From NCBI GenBank assembly GCA_964499285.1, contig CAZCLA010000011.1, positions 1-64,000 of the forward strand: 64,000 bases of DNA. Reading direction: 5' to 3'. The position numbers and the translations under genes are program-made. Numbering within the stretch: the stretch's first letter is position 1; each line of letters begins with the position of its first letter. Under the pieces are notes generated by a model. The model saw only the letters and a list, made by a program, of their open reading frames with translations, ran no database searches and was not told the origin of the DNA. This DNA is from JAGFIY01 sp964499285 (GTDB lineage: Bacteria > Bacteroidota > Ignavibacteria > Ignavibacteriales > Melioribacteraceae). This document shows positions 42,418-51,994 of the stretch, one piece after another.

Positions 42418-44046
42418 ATGAAAAAGTATCTTGAAAAATTATTTGATTCTCTCTCACAAAAATTAACTTACATAAACGAAATAGAAATTCAATTCTCAAT
42501 TCCTGCCGTTTCGGAACATGGTGATTATTCGACTAACGTAGCAATGCTTTTAGCAAAAAGATTAAAAAAAAATCCAAGAGCAATTGCCTCAGAAATAATT
42601 GATAATCTGAAATTTGATGAAAACATAATCACTAAGGTTGAAATTGCAGGAGCAGGATTTATCAACTTCTTTTTTCATCCTGGTTATACCACTAAAATAA
42701 TCTCCGAAATTATTGTACAAGATCAGCATTTCGGGAAGTGCAATAAATTTTTGGGGAAAAGAGCAAATGTAGAATTTGTTTCCGCAAACCCAACAGGTCC
42801 TCTTACAGTGGGTCACGGAAGAAATGCAGTTATCGGTGATACAATTGCCAATCTTCTCGAATCAATCGGTTATGAAGTTGATCGTGAATATTATTTTAAC
42901 AATGCCGGCAGACAGATGCGTGTATTGGGCGAATCGCTTAAACTGCGTTATCTTGAACTACTTGGTGATAACATTGATTTTCCGGAAGACTATTATCAAG
43001 GCGAGTATCTTATTGATATCGCAAGAAAGATTAAAGAAGAATTCGGTGAAAATTTTAAAAATGAGGATCCTTCAAAATTTTTTAAACAAAAGGCAGAATT
43101 AGAAATATTTGAAGATATAAAAAATACTTTGTCTCGATTAAAAATTGAGATGAAGAATTTTTTCAATGAACATTCACTTTACGAAAACGGACACATTCAG
43201 GATGTTTTGAATGCATTCAAGGATAAAAAATTTTCATACGAAAAAGAAGGTGCTGTTTGGCTGAAACTATCAGAGCTTGGAAATGAAAACGATAAAGTTA
43301 TTGTAAAATCAACCGGTGAACCAACCTACCGTCTTCCAGATATAGCGTATCACATAAATAAACTAGAGCGCAAATATGATCTGGTTGTAGATTTGTTCGG
43401 ATCTGATCACAATGCTACTTATCCCGATGTGATTGCCGGGGTTAACGCATTGGGCTTCGACGGCTCAAAAATTAAAGTGGTAATCCACCAATTTGTTACT
43501 ATTACCGACGGCGGCGAAAAGGTAAAGATGTCCACTCGTAAAGCAAATTTTATAACTCTTGATGAATTGATTGATGAAGTTGGTCCCGATGTTGTAAGAT
43601 ATTTTTTCATTATGAGGAATGTTTCGTCCCATTTGAATTTTGATATTGCACTTGCAAAAAAACAGAATGAAGAAAATCCCGTCTTCTATTTACAGTATGC
43701 ACATGCGAGAATATGTTCTATTCTTAGAATGACGAAAGAACAAAATCTCGCTGCATCGCAAGAGAATTTGTCGTTATTAAATTCCGAAGTTGAACAGAGT
43801 TTGATAAAGAAACTGCATCAATTTGAAGAAGTAATTTCATATGCCGCTGAATTGTTCGAGCCAAATAAATTGACAAGTTATCTGGAAGAAACTGCCTCGT
43901 TATTTCATAAGTTTTATACTGAATGCCGAATTTTAGGCTCAGAAAAGGATTTAGCCGAAGCAAGAATAGCACTTTGTGAATCAGTCAAAATACTTCTGAA
44001 AAACGGGTTGTCTATTCTTGGTTTAAACGCTCCTGAAAAAATGTAG
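42418..44046 (+). CDS. argS: Arginyl-tRNA synthetase
   Basis: A 542-residue class I synthetase charging tRNA-Arg. The N-terminal Add-1 domain is followed by the HIGH-type motif in VSANPTGPLTVGHGRNAVIGD (about 117-137), the arginine/ATP region FGSDHNATYPDVIAGV and a KMSK variant KMSTRKANFITLDEL (about 361-375), as is usual for ArgS with modified KMSK. The C-terminal DALR anticodon-binding domain ends ILGLNAPEKM. Its last 35 bases overlap the convergent comF-like gene. Confidence 0.97.
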   Translation: MKKYLEKLFDSLSQKLTYINEIEIQFSIPAVSEHGDYSTNVAMLLAKRLKKNPRAIASEIIDNLKFDENIITKVEIAGAGFINFFFHPGYTTKIISEIIVQDQHFGKCNKFLGKRANVEFVSANPTGPLTVGHGRNAVIGDTIANLLESIGYEVDREYYFNNAGRQMRVLGESLKLRYLELLGDNIDFPEDYYQGEYLIDIARKIKEEFGENFKNEDPSKFFKQKAELEIFEDIKNTLSRLKIEMKNFFNEHSLYENGHIQDVLNAFKDKKFSYEKEGAVWLKLSELGNENDKVIVKSTGEPTYRLPDIAYHINKLERKYDLVVDLFGSDHNATYPDVIAGVNALGFDGSKIKVVIHQFVTITDGGEKVKMSTRKANFITLDELIDEVGPDVVRYFFIMRNVSSHLNFDIALAKKQNEENPVFYLQYAHARICSILRMTKEQNLAASQENLSLLNSEVEQSLIKKLHQFEEVISYAAELFEPNKLTSYLEETASLFHKFYTECRILGSEKDLAEARIALCESVKILLKNGLSILGLNAPEKM

Positions 44047-44737
44047 TATTAATCGATGTTAATGCCGCACTTACTGCATAAATATTTTGTGCTCCCATAT
44101 CCTTTAAATTTTTTGCAGCCTCTGAAATTGTTGCTCCTGTTGTTATAATATCATCCACGATTATAAAGGAGTTTCCCTTAAATTTAAAATTCTTTTTGAT
44201 CGAAAATGCGCCGGCAACATTTTGCTTACGCTCGATTACATTTAAATTTGTTTGCGAAGGAGTTGGTCTCTTTCGTTTTAGGTATTTTGAATAATCGGGA
44301 ATTTTTAATACTGAAGAAATTCCTTTCACAATAAAATCGGATTGATTATACCCTCGAATCACTTTTTTTGAAGGATGTAACGGAACTGCAAAAATCCCTT
44401 CATATTTCCAATCCGTTTTGGTTTTGTGTAATTCTTCACCGATTAATTTGCCGAGGAACTTTCCGAACATAAATTTTCTTTTATACTTTAATTCGTGAAT
44501 TAAATCTCTAATTGGTGAATCCTCCTCGAAAAGAAATAATGAAAACATATCGTCGATAATTTTCTCACCATGAAATGATTTCTTATACTCTGCGTCTAGA
44601 AATTCTTTTGGGACTTGTTTAATTTCATTGAGACATAAATTACAAATGTAATTTTCTAGAGGAGTCAGTCGTGATTTACATGAGGTACAAGAACGTGGGA
44701 TGAAAAAATCAAAGATTATGTTCGGGTGGAAAATCAT
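44012..44737 (-). CDS. ComF-like phosphoribosyltransferase-fold protein
   Basis: A 241-residue protein with an N-terminal zinc-ribbon (CTSCKSRLTPLENYICNLCL, about 17-36) and a C-terminal type I phosphoribosyltransferase domain with the PRPP loop FIIVDDIITTGATISEAA (about 191-208). This is the ComF/GntX architecture, associated with DNA uptake in naturally competent bacteria, though many carriers are not known to be competent. It overlaps argS tail-to-tail by 35 bp and lies 1 bp after the upstream membrane-protein gene. Confidence 0.9.
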   Translation of the reverse strand: MIFHPNIIFDFFIPRSCTSCKSRLTPLENYICNLCLNEIKQVPKEFLDAEYKKSFHGEKIIDDMFSLFLFEEDSPIRDLIHELKYKRKFMFGKFLGKLIGEELHKTKTDWKYEGIFAVPLHPSKKVIRGYNQSDFIVKGISSVLKIPDYSKYLKRKRPTPSQTNLNVIERKQNVAGAFSIKKNFKFKGNSFIIVDDIITTGATISEAAKNLKDMGAQNIYAVSAALTSINTTFFQERLNQE

Positions 44738-44738
44738 T

Positions 44739-46871
44739 TTACAATAATCCGCTCCTTTTTCTAATAATCCATTCTAGGGCAAAAATTACAATTATTATTA
44801 TCAGCAATGTTTCAAAAGTCCATAAGTTATAACTATTTGTTATCTCTTTGTCTACTTTCTGTGATGATGAAATCTTTTCAAGATTTTCAATCAAAGCCGG
44901 GTAATTATTAATATCAAAATATCTCCCGCCGGAGATTTGTGCTAGTCGAGTAAGAAAATTCTTATCCAAGGTAGGATCAACAAACTCTATATTTGTCTTT
45001 TCAACTAGAAAGCTGCCTTCTTCAGTTTCCGCTTGTCCATTGCTTTGAATTGCATCAACCGTAAATTCATAATTGCCATGAACTAAATTATCAATTTGAG
45101 CTGAATATTTTCCATCACCTTCTGGAAGTAAATTTATTTTTGATAATTGATTTGTATTCTTAATGGTCAGCTCAATTGTTCCGTCATTGACCGGTTGAAG
45201 AGATTCGTCATAAAATTCTGCTTGAAAAATTACAGGTTCGCCTTGTGAATAAATGTCCTTGTTGGTTCTTATTCTGAAACGTTTTAATTCAGAATCGGTA
45301 TTAAGCCATTTAATGGAATTCTCAATTAAAAGATCAAAAAGGAAATCGGTGTTTGAATTTGATTTTAATTTCCATTTCCAGATGTTAGCGGCTAATATTG
45401 AAATATTTTTGCTTAAGCCGGTCGAATTGGTTATGATGAAAGGAATTTCGGAACTTTCACCATTTATGTTTATTGTCGCAGCTATCTGTGCTCCCATTTT
45501 TATTCCATATTGTGCTCCCGAATAGTTGACGGGAGGTAATGTGTTCCAGATTTCGGGATTATCATTGGCAATAGAGAAAATGGGACTGAATTTATTCTCC
45601 AAATTCAACTGAATTTCAGAACTCTTTCGAGGATTTGTTTGTACGGTAAAGCTCAATATTTCATCAAAATATCTTAATTTATTGTAATCAATATTATTAC
45701 CTAAGATGAATAAATAAGGCAACTTATCATCCTTTATTTTAGAGACTACTTGTAATAAATTGTTTTGTGGGGTGAATTTGCCCGGATAGTTTACAAGTAC
45801 TAAGATTTTAGCAGAATCAAGTTTTGTTTCCAGTTCAGCTTGTGACGGTTGTGAACTGCTAATTTCGACGTGCTCCGTTATGTGATAATCTTTATTCGGG
45901 AGCAAAGTTCTCTTCAAAAAAGTAAAATCCGCACTCGGACTTCCAGATAAAAATAAAATATTTAGTTTGCTGTCAAGAACCGTAATACGAAATGATTTTG
46001 AATTATTGTCAGTAAGTATTTCATCATCAAATTTTGTAACAGATATTGTAAAAATTTCTTGTCCGGCTCTTTCAGGAGTGAATTCAAATTCAAGTTTGTT
46101 AATACCGTTTTCGTTTAGTGTCGTAAATTTCTCATCAATTATTTCATTATTTTTAATTAACCTAACAACAACTCGCTCACCGCCAAAGCCATTATTTACG
46201 ATCATCGTTTCAAAAATTGTTTTCGAATCTTGATACAATAGACTGTTGTATGAGATGCTTTCTACAACTACATCTTTATATTTTGTTGTATCACCGATGC
46301 CGATTGTGTGAATTGGAATACCAAGTTTTTCCGCAGCAAATAACGGATTTTTTCCGTTTGTTATTTTTCCATCACTGATGATCAAAGCGGAAGAAATTTT
46401 TCGTTCATCATTTTCTAATGAATTAATCACGGATTCAAAATCGGTCGTCGCTCCGTTAAAAAAAATGATCTTATCAAGCGTATCTGTATTTCCAAGTTTT
46501 CTTATTCCTGAATTGAACAAAATCACTTCGCTTTTAATTTCTGAATTGCTGAAATCATTTATAACTTGCTTTATAATTTCTGTATTATCAGAACTGTCCT
46601 TGTGGGCTAGAGACTGTGAATTATCCACAAAAAGTAAATTCAGCGGAACTTCCTCTTCGTAATTAATGAATGAAAATGTGGGTTCAAAAATTAGGAGAAA
46701 AATCAAAATAACTGCAGACGCTCTTAAAGTGAACAATAGAATTTTAAGAGGTTTAGATAATTGAGGTATTGTGAATTTATACACAAAAAATGTATATGCT
46801 GCGAGAAGAAGAATCCCAAAAATTATGGTTATTGGATTTGAAGAAAAAGTTAAATCGAAGGAGTCAAACAT
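44739..46871 (-). CDS. Large membrane protein with VWA-like and amidotransferase-like regions
   Basis: A 710-residue protein. Two N-terminal spans (about 13-35 and 42-63) are followed by a VWA-like segment with a MIDAS-type DNSQS motif (about 82-86, LLFVDNSQSLAHKD). After beta-sandwich regions comes a class I glutamine-amidotransferase-like Rossmann segment (LNILFLSGSPSADFTFLKR, about 310-330). Further Ig-like strands and one C-terminal span (about 682-702) complete it. The layout is that of BatA/YfbK-neighbour VWA membrane proteins common in Bacteroidota/Planctomycetes; no catalytic Cys-His-Glu triad is evident. Function unknown, probably envelope. Confidence 0.7.
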   Translation of the reverse strand: MFDSFDLTFSSNPITIIFGILLLAAYTFFVYKFTIPQLSKPLKILLFTLRASAVILIFLLIFEPTFSFINYEEEVPLNLLFVDNSQSLAHKDSSDNTEIIKQVINDFSNSEIKSEVILFNSGIRKLGNTDTLDKIIFFNGATTDFESVINSLENDERKISSALIISDGKITNGKNPLFAAEKLGIPIHTIGIGDTTKYKDVVVESISYNSLLYQDSKTIFETMIVNNGFGGERVVVRLIKNNEIIDEKFTTLNENGINKLEFEFTPERAGQEIFTISVTKFDDEILTDNNSKSFRITVLDSKLNILFLSGSPSADFTFLKRTLLPNKDYHITEHVEISSSQPSQAELETKLDSAKILVLVNYPGKFTPQNNLLQVVSKIKDDKLPYLFILGNNIDYNKLRYFDEILSFTVQTNPRKSSEIQLNLENKFSPIFSIANDNPEIWNTLPPVNYSGAQYGIKMGAQIAATININGESSEIPFIITNSTGLSKNISILAANIWKWKLKSNSNTDFLFDLLIENSIKWLNTDSELKRFRIRTNKDIYSQGEPVIFQAEFYDESLQPVNDGTIELTIKNTNQLSKINLLPEGDGKYSAQIDNLVHGNYEFTVDAIQSNGQAETEEGSFLVEKTNIEFVDPTLDKNFLTRLAQISGGRYFDINNYPALIENLEKISSSQKVDKEITNSYNLWTFETLLIIIIVIFALEWIIRKRSGLL

Positions 46872-46883
46872 TTATTGCAAATT

Positions 46884-47708
46884 TTAATTATCGGATAATT
46901 TAGATACACTATCCAGTTCGGAAATGTTCCAATTCTGCATTTCTGAATAAGTTTCATAATCTGTTAGATCGAAATGAATCGGTGTTACAGAAACGTAATT
47001 TTTCAGAACTGCTTTGTGATCCATGTTCTCCTCTGTATCCGTAACGTTAAGTTCTCCGGTAAGCCAGAAATATTTGTTCCCGAAAGGATCAATTCGTTCT
47101 TCATAAGTCTCGAGCCATTTTGACTTGCCTTGTTTGGTTAGTTTTACTCCTTCAATTTCATTTCCCGGAATGTCAGGAACATTTACGTTTAAAAGAGTAC
47201 CTTTTGGTAAGTCTTTTGCTATTAACAGTTTTGCCAAATTTGCTGCAAACTTAGCTGCGTAATTGAAATTCTTAACTTGATGACTTGTAACCGACACGGC
47301 AATTGCCGGAATATCCATTATAGCAGCTTCTCTAGCTGCCGAAACAGTTCCCGAATAAATTATATTTATTGCTGTGTTTGAACCGTGATTAATTCCCGAA
47401 ATTACTACGTCGGGAACATCTTTAATTATGTTTCTCATTCCAATTTTGACACAATCTGCCGGAGTACCGTCGACAGCATAACCGAAAAATTCACCTCGTC
47501 TGAAAACTTCTTTAATCCTAAGCGGAATTTTCATTGTTATCGCGTGTCCAACAGCCGATTGTTCTGAAGAAGGCGCTACTACCGTAACGTCTCCAACCTT
47601 TTTCAATTCCTGAACAAGTTCGTATATACCTTGCGAGTGTATTCCGTCGTCGTTGGAAACCAAAATTTTCAATATGTTTTCCGGTTTATGATTATCAAAC
47701 AAGTGCAA
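46884..47708 (-). CDS. surE: 5'/3'-nucleotidase SurE
   Basis: A 274-residue metal-dependent survival-protein phosphatase. Motifs are ILVSNDDGIHSQGIYEL with the metal-binding DD, VAPSSEQSAVGHAITM, FGYAVDGTPADCVKIGM, and DVVISGINHGSNTAINIIYSGTV. Start could be ATG 47708 or slightly downstream, since SurE normally begins close to ILVSNDDG; the first 15 residues are extra. Reads leftward in the same direction as the VWA-like gene, 12 bp away. Confidence 0.95.
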   Translation of the reverse strand: MHLFDNHKPENILKILVSNDDGIHSQGIYELVQELKKVGDVTVVAPSSEQSAVGHAITMKIPLRIKEVFRRGEFFGYAVDGTPADCVKIGMRNIIKDVPDVVISGINHGSNTAINIIYSGTVSAAREAAIMDIPAIAVSVTSHQVKNFNYAAKFAANLAKLLIAKDLPKGTLLNVNVPDIPGNEIEGVKLTKQGKSKWLETYEERIDPFGNKYFWLTGELNVTDTEENMDHKAVLKNYVSVTPIHFDLTDYETYSEMQNWNISELDSVSKLSDN

Positions 47709-47768
47709 ATATACTTATTTTGGTACTGCTATTCCATTTGATTTATTGTGTTGACCAAGGTTTTAAAT

Positions 47769-48599
47769 ATGAAAATGTATATTACTGCCGTAATGATTTG
47801 TGTTTTATTCTCGGCGATTAATTTGAATGCACAAATAGAAGAAGATGAAATCGAGGTAATATTAATCGATGCCTACGTTTCTCCGAATCCTCCGTATGAA
47901 TTTGTGTTGTCTTTTTTTACACTGCTTCCGGTAAAATCATCGGTGATTATCGACAATAGATTTCAAGTTATTGTCTCTGATTCATTAAATGAAGATCATG
48001 CAAAGAGAATTTCAATTGAGAAGATGGAATTCGATTCATTGAGGATTCCATTTTATATCGAGGTTCAAACAGATAGTATAATCAGCAGGAGTGAAATTTA
48101 CACTCTGGAATTAACTAAACTAGAAGAAACAGAAACAAGCACTTGGACGAGTTTGTTTCATCTTTGTATTGGAGGAATAGTTTTTTTTGTTCCTTCAACC
48201 GGTGTTACTATGATTGATGGCGGAACTTATTTTAATCTCGGCAAGGAAATACCAATCTATAATTTTTATTCCGGAGGATATAATTATCCCACATCGTATT
48301 TAAGTTTTGAGTTTACTTACACATTTGGAAACGGGATTAGAAATATATTCCGGCTTGGATATAAAAAGATTTTTGAACTTCCCGTTATAGAATTTATTTC
48401 TCCAGGTGTTTCAGTATTTACTAATTTTGTTGGTGTAAACGGACTATCACCCGAAATGAGCGTCGGGCTATTTAAAATTTCTAGAGTCTTTACACTATAT
48501 TCACGATATCGTTATAACTATCAGCCGGGAGGAATTAATTTTCGTTCCCACGAAATAAGTATTGGTTTATACTCACATTTTTTTTCATTGAACTTATAA
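47769..48599 (+). CDS. Secreted protein of unknown family with beta-rich C-terminal part
   Basis: 276 residues from ATG 47769, which follows AAGG and gives a signal peptide (MKMYITAVMICVLFSAINLNAQ); the upstream TTG at 47748 is less likely. The N-terminal domain (about 23-130) is acidic and beta-rich; the C-terminal part (about 140-276) has amphipathic strands ending in an aromatic-rich LGLYSHFFSLNL-like stretch, typical of outer-membrane beta-barrel endings. It abuts the TonB receptor gene (stop followed directly by ATG), so the pair may function together at the outer membrane. Confidence 0.7.
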   Translation: MKMYITAVMICVLFSAINLNAQIEEDEIEVILIDAYVSPNPPYEFVLSFFTLLPVKSSVIIDNRFQVIVSDSLNEDHAKRISIEKMEFDSLRIPFYIEVQTDSIISRSEIYTLELTKLEETETSTWTSLFHLCIGGIVFFVPSTGVTMIDGGTYFNLGKEIPIYNFYSGGYNYPTSYLSFEFTYTFGNGIRNIFRLGYKKIFELPVIEFISPGVSVFTNFVGVNGLSPEMSVGLFKISRVFTLYSRYRYNYQPGGINFRSHEISIGLYSHFFSLNL

Positions 48600-51131
48600 A
48601 TGAGAGCAATTTTTTTTTTCATAGTATCATTTCTTTTTCAAGCACTTGCTTTTGCACAGACAGGGAATTTAGTAGGAATTGTTACCTCTGAAAAAAAAAC
48701 ACTTCCGGGAGTTAATGTTTTTGTGCTTGATCAAGGAATAGGAGGTGCAACGGACGAAGACGGTAGTTACAGAATCAAAAATATAAAGGAGGGAAACCAT
48801 AAGGTTCGATTCAGTTCGGTTGGATTTCAAACAAAATTTATTGATGTTATAATTTTTGCAAATAAAACATTGGAATTAAATGTTGACTTATCTGCTGAAG
48901 CTATTGAAGTTGGTTTGGTTGAGGTAATTGATAAAGGTATCGAATCGGAGAAGAGAAGTCAAGTAAGTTTGTTGGATGTTGAACCATCGTCGGTACGAAT
49001 TCTTCCGGGAGCAGTTACTGATGTCTTCCGAACTTTGCAAACCCTTCCGGGAGTCCTTTCACCAAATGATTTTTCTTCCCAGCTAATTGTAAGAGGCAGC
49101 GGTCCGGATCAGAATCTTATCATTATGGATGATGTAGAGATATTTAATCCATACAGACTTTATGGCGTTGTAAGCATGTTCAACCCTGAAACTGTTACGG
49201 ATATAAACCTCATAACAGGAGGATTTCCGGCAAAATACGGGGATCGACTTTCAGCTGTATTGGACATTTCAAATCGGCAGGGAAATTTATCTAAATCACT
49301 CACAGGCAATCTCAACGCCTCAATTGTAAGTGCAAATTTAGTGCTAGAAGGAAAGAATCCTTTTTCACTTCCGGGCAGCTGGTTATTGACCTCAAGAAGA
49401 ACATACTATGATCTTATAATTGAACCGTTTGTAAAAAGCGCAGGTTTAGTCGAAGAAAACGTGACATTCCCTAATTTTTTTGATATTCAAACTAAGTGGG
49501 TTTTCGGTCCATTTGAAGGACATAAATTCTTTTTGAACGGAATACTTTCGAGAGATGCGGTAAACGTAGTAACCGGTGAGGAAAGAGTTACTCCCGACAG
49601 TGTTTCTGTTGTAAACGATACCAATAACAACTTAGTAAGTCTTGCTTGGCATTATGCCCCAAACAATAGTTTTTTAAACAAGCTGGTTCTGTCCTGGTAT
49701 ACAAATGATGGAGCAAGCGATCTTGATTCTGAAATTCTTGATCCTTCACTTAACCGTGAAGCCTTTGAAAATGCTTCGGCAGACACCTTATCAGCATATC
49801 TACTCAATTTTGGTGTAACCTCGGATTTTGGTTTTGAGAAATATGCTGTCGATGATAAAATGACAATCATTTGGAATAATGCGAATGTTCTTGAAGCTGG
49901 CCTCGGCATGGATTTTATGAAAACAAAATTGACCTTCGATTTTAACATCGATCCTTCACTGCAAGAGGTTCTTGTCTCAAATCCATTTATACGAACAGCG
50001 TTTGTCGATTTGAATGATACTAAAGAGTACAATCGATATCGGGCATACATCCAAAACAGATTTGTGCTGTCGGAAAAACTAAGTGTTACTCCCGGACTAC
50101 GTTATGATTTCTATAATATTATTAACAAGGGATATGTTGCTCCCAGGCTGTCAGCTGCGTATAAACTTGATGACTTAACAACGCTAAAAACCAATTGGGG
50201 AATCTATTACCAGTCAATCGGTTATGAAAAATTACGGGACCGACAAATTCTATTCGATCTTTCAGATCAATACACTCTTTCACTAAGGTCCGAAAAAGCT
50301 GTTCATTATGTGCTCGGTTTAGAAAGATGGATTACTTCGGAATGGATGGCAAGAATTGAAACTTATTATAAGGATTTTGACAATCTTATAGAACCCAAAA
50401 GAGTTAGGGGAGTTTCTTATTTTACCGAAAGAGTTCCGGGAACTGATCCAAAAAAAAATGAGGGCTGGACACGCCCTGTTCCTGTTTATGGAGATTCGTT
50501 AACTACAATTCCGGTTAACAGTTCTTACGGAGAGGCTTTTGGAATTGAATTTTTTTTAGAAAAAAGAAATATTGCCGGTAATAGTAAAATTGATGGTTGG
50601 TTTTCTTATTCATTTTCAAAAGCTGCGAGGTACGAAAGCGGTATTGAGATTCCATTTCAATTCGATCAAAGACATACATTAAATTTAGTGCTAAACTATA
50701 CGATAAATAATTGGCTAGATATTGGGGTTAGGTTTCAGTATGGTTCCGGCTTTCCATTCACTGAACCAATAGGTGTTAAACCAAGAATAATTCTTGAAGA
50801 TAACGATGCTGACGGAATTACTGAAACACCGGTTATTGCTACAAGAAAAGTAGGTGGTTCGGAGGAAGTAATTTTTGATGTTGCTTACGGTGATCTTTCA
50901 AACACGTTTTCATCCAAAAAACCAGCATATCACAGACTGGATTTGCGGCTGACGGCTAAAGCTGATTACTGGGATCTCGATTGGTCATTTTATCTTGATA
51001 TTATTAATGTATATAATCGATCAAATGTTTTAAATTACGACTACGCAGTTTCACGGGAATTAAGATTGGAAAGAATTACGACTTCCATGTTTCCGATACT
51101 TCCGACATTTGGATTTATAGTAAATTTTTAA
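48600..51131 (+). CDS. TonB-dependent receptor with carboxypeptidase-regulatory-like domain
   Basis: An 843-residue outer-membrane receptor. Signal peptide about 1-20 (ending AFAQ). A CarboxypepD_reg-like domain (about 22-100: GNLVGIVTSEKKTLPGVNVFV...GSYRIKNIKEGNHKVRFSSVGF) precedes the plug (about 115-225: RTLQTLPGVLSPND, IVRGSGPDQNLIIMDDVEIFNPYR) and a 22-strand barrel ending in FGFIVNF. Uptake of large ligands energised by TonB; ligand unknown. No SusD-like partner is present, so this is not a SusCD pair. One base of overlap with the methyltransferase gene. Confidence 0.93.
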   Translation: MRAIFFFIVSFLFQALAFAQTGNLVGIVTSEKKTLPGVNVFVLDQGIGGATDEDGSYRIKNIKEGNHKVRFSSVGFQTKFIDVIIFANKTLELNVDLSAEAIEVGLVEVIDKGIESEKRSQVSLLDVEPSSVRILPGAVTDVFRTLQTLPGVLSPNDFSSQLIVRGSGPDQNLIIMDDVEIFNPYRLYGVVSMFNPETVTDINLITGGFPAKYGDRLSAVLDISNRQGNLSKSLTGNLNASIVSANLVLEGKNPFSLPGSWLLTSRRTYYDLIIEPFVKSAGLVEENVTFPNFFDIQTKWVFGPFEGHKFFLNGILSRDAVNVVTGEERVTPDSVSVVNDTNNNLVSLAWHYAPNNSFLNKLVLSWYTNDGASDLDSEILDPSLNREAFENASADTLSAYLLNFGVTSDFGFEKYAVDDKMTIIWNNANVLEAGLGMDFMKTKLTFDFNIDPSLQEVLVSNPFIRTAFVDLNDTKEYNRYRAYIQNRFVLSEKLSVTPGLRYDFYNIINKGYVAPRLSAAYKLDDLTTLKTNWGIYYQSIGYEKLRDRQILFDLSDQYTLSLRSEKAVHYVLGLERWITSEWMARIETYYKDFDNLIEPKRVRGVSYFTERVPGTDPKKNEGWTRPVPVYGDSLTTIPVNSSYGEAFGIEFFLEKRNIAGNSKIDGWFSYSFSKAARYESGIEIPFQFDQRHTLNLVLNYTINNWLDIGVRFQYGSGFPFTEPIGVKPRIILEDNDADGITETPVIATRKVGGSEEVIFDVAYGDLSNTFSSKKPAYHRLDLRLTAKADYWDLDWSFYLDIINVYNRSNVLNYDYAVSRELRLERITTSMFPILPTFGFIVNF

Positions 51132-51994
51132 TGAAGAAAAAAGAATTTATAGATTTGGGCGAAAGAGGGAAATATTCCCTTAAAAATAAGATTAACCATC
51201 TTACCGGTAAGGAATGGATTAAATTTACTAAATCTTGGTTTATTCACCGGCCTCCTAGAAGAAATGGTGATGAGATTCTTCACCCGGCAAAATTTCCAGA
51301 AACTCTTGTCGAAGATTTTATTAAATTTTTCACAAAAGAAAATGAATGGGTTCTGGATCCTTTTATGGGAACCGGAAGCACACTGATTGCTGCAGGAAAT
51401 TTAAATCGAAACTGTATCGGAATTGAGCTGCAAAAAAATTATTACAAAACTTCGGAAACGAGAGTTCAAGACAGAAAGTATAAGAAAAAAATCATCCCGC
51501 TTATCGGAGATAGTAGAAAGCTAAAATCAATTTTGTCGGAAAATAACTTTAAAAATAAGTTTGATTATTCGATAACTTCTCCGCCTTATTGGAATCAGCT
51601 TGAGAGAAATAGCCTTCGACAGAAAGTAAGAGATGAATTGGGTCTGGACACAAAATATTCATCTGCAAAAAACGATTTGGGGAATCTTAAAGATTATAAC
51701 GACTTTATTGAAGAGCAAGCAAAAATTTTCGATCAAGTCTATGATGTTACAAAAAATTTAGGTTACCTTACAATTATAACGAACAATGTATATTTTAAAG
51801 GTAGACTTTTTCCCCTTGCATTTGATACGGCAAAATCATTGACTCAAAGAGGTAAAAAAAGCTGGGTGTTAAAAGATGAACGAATTTGGCTGCAGGACGA
51901 TAAACCACTTCTTGCACTTGGAGTAAATAACGCTTGGGTCGGAAATCGGCATCATCAATATTGTCTAATTTTTAGAAAAGAAGTAAATGACTGA
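51131..51994 (+). CDS. Orphan DNA methyltransferase (N4-cytosine/N6-adenine type)
   Basis: A 287-residue SAM-dependent DNA methylase. The SAM-binding motif VLDPFMGTGSTLIAA (about 74-88) and IGIELQKNYY (about 97-106) come first, followed by the catalytic motif TSPPYWNQL (about 149-157); SPPYW is typical of N4-cytosine methylases and some N6-adenine enzymes. No restriction endonuclease or specificity gene is adjacent. It is wedged between a TonB receptor (1 bp overlap) and xseA (8 bp overlap), so it looks like a fixed, solitary, possibly regulatory methylase. Confidence 0.85.
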   Translation: MKKKEFIDLGERGKYSLKNKINHLTGKEWIKFTKSWFIHRPPRRNGDEILHPAKFPETLVEDFIKFFTKENEWVLDPFMGTGSTLIAAGNLNRNCIGIELQKNYYKTSETRVQDRKYKKKIIPLIGDSRKLKSILSENNFKNKFDYSITSPPYWNQLERNSLRQKVRDELGLDTKYSSAKNDLGNLKDYNDFIEEQAKIFDQVYDVTKNLGYLTIITNNVYFKGRLFPLAFDTAKSLTQRGKKSWVLKDERIWLQDDKPLLALGVNNAWVGNRHHQYCLIFRKEVND

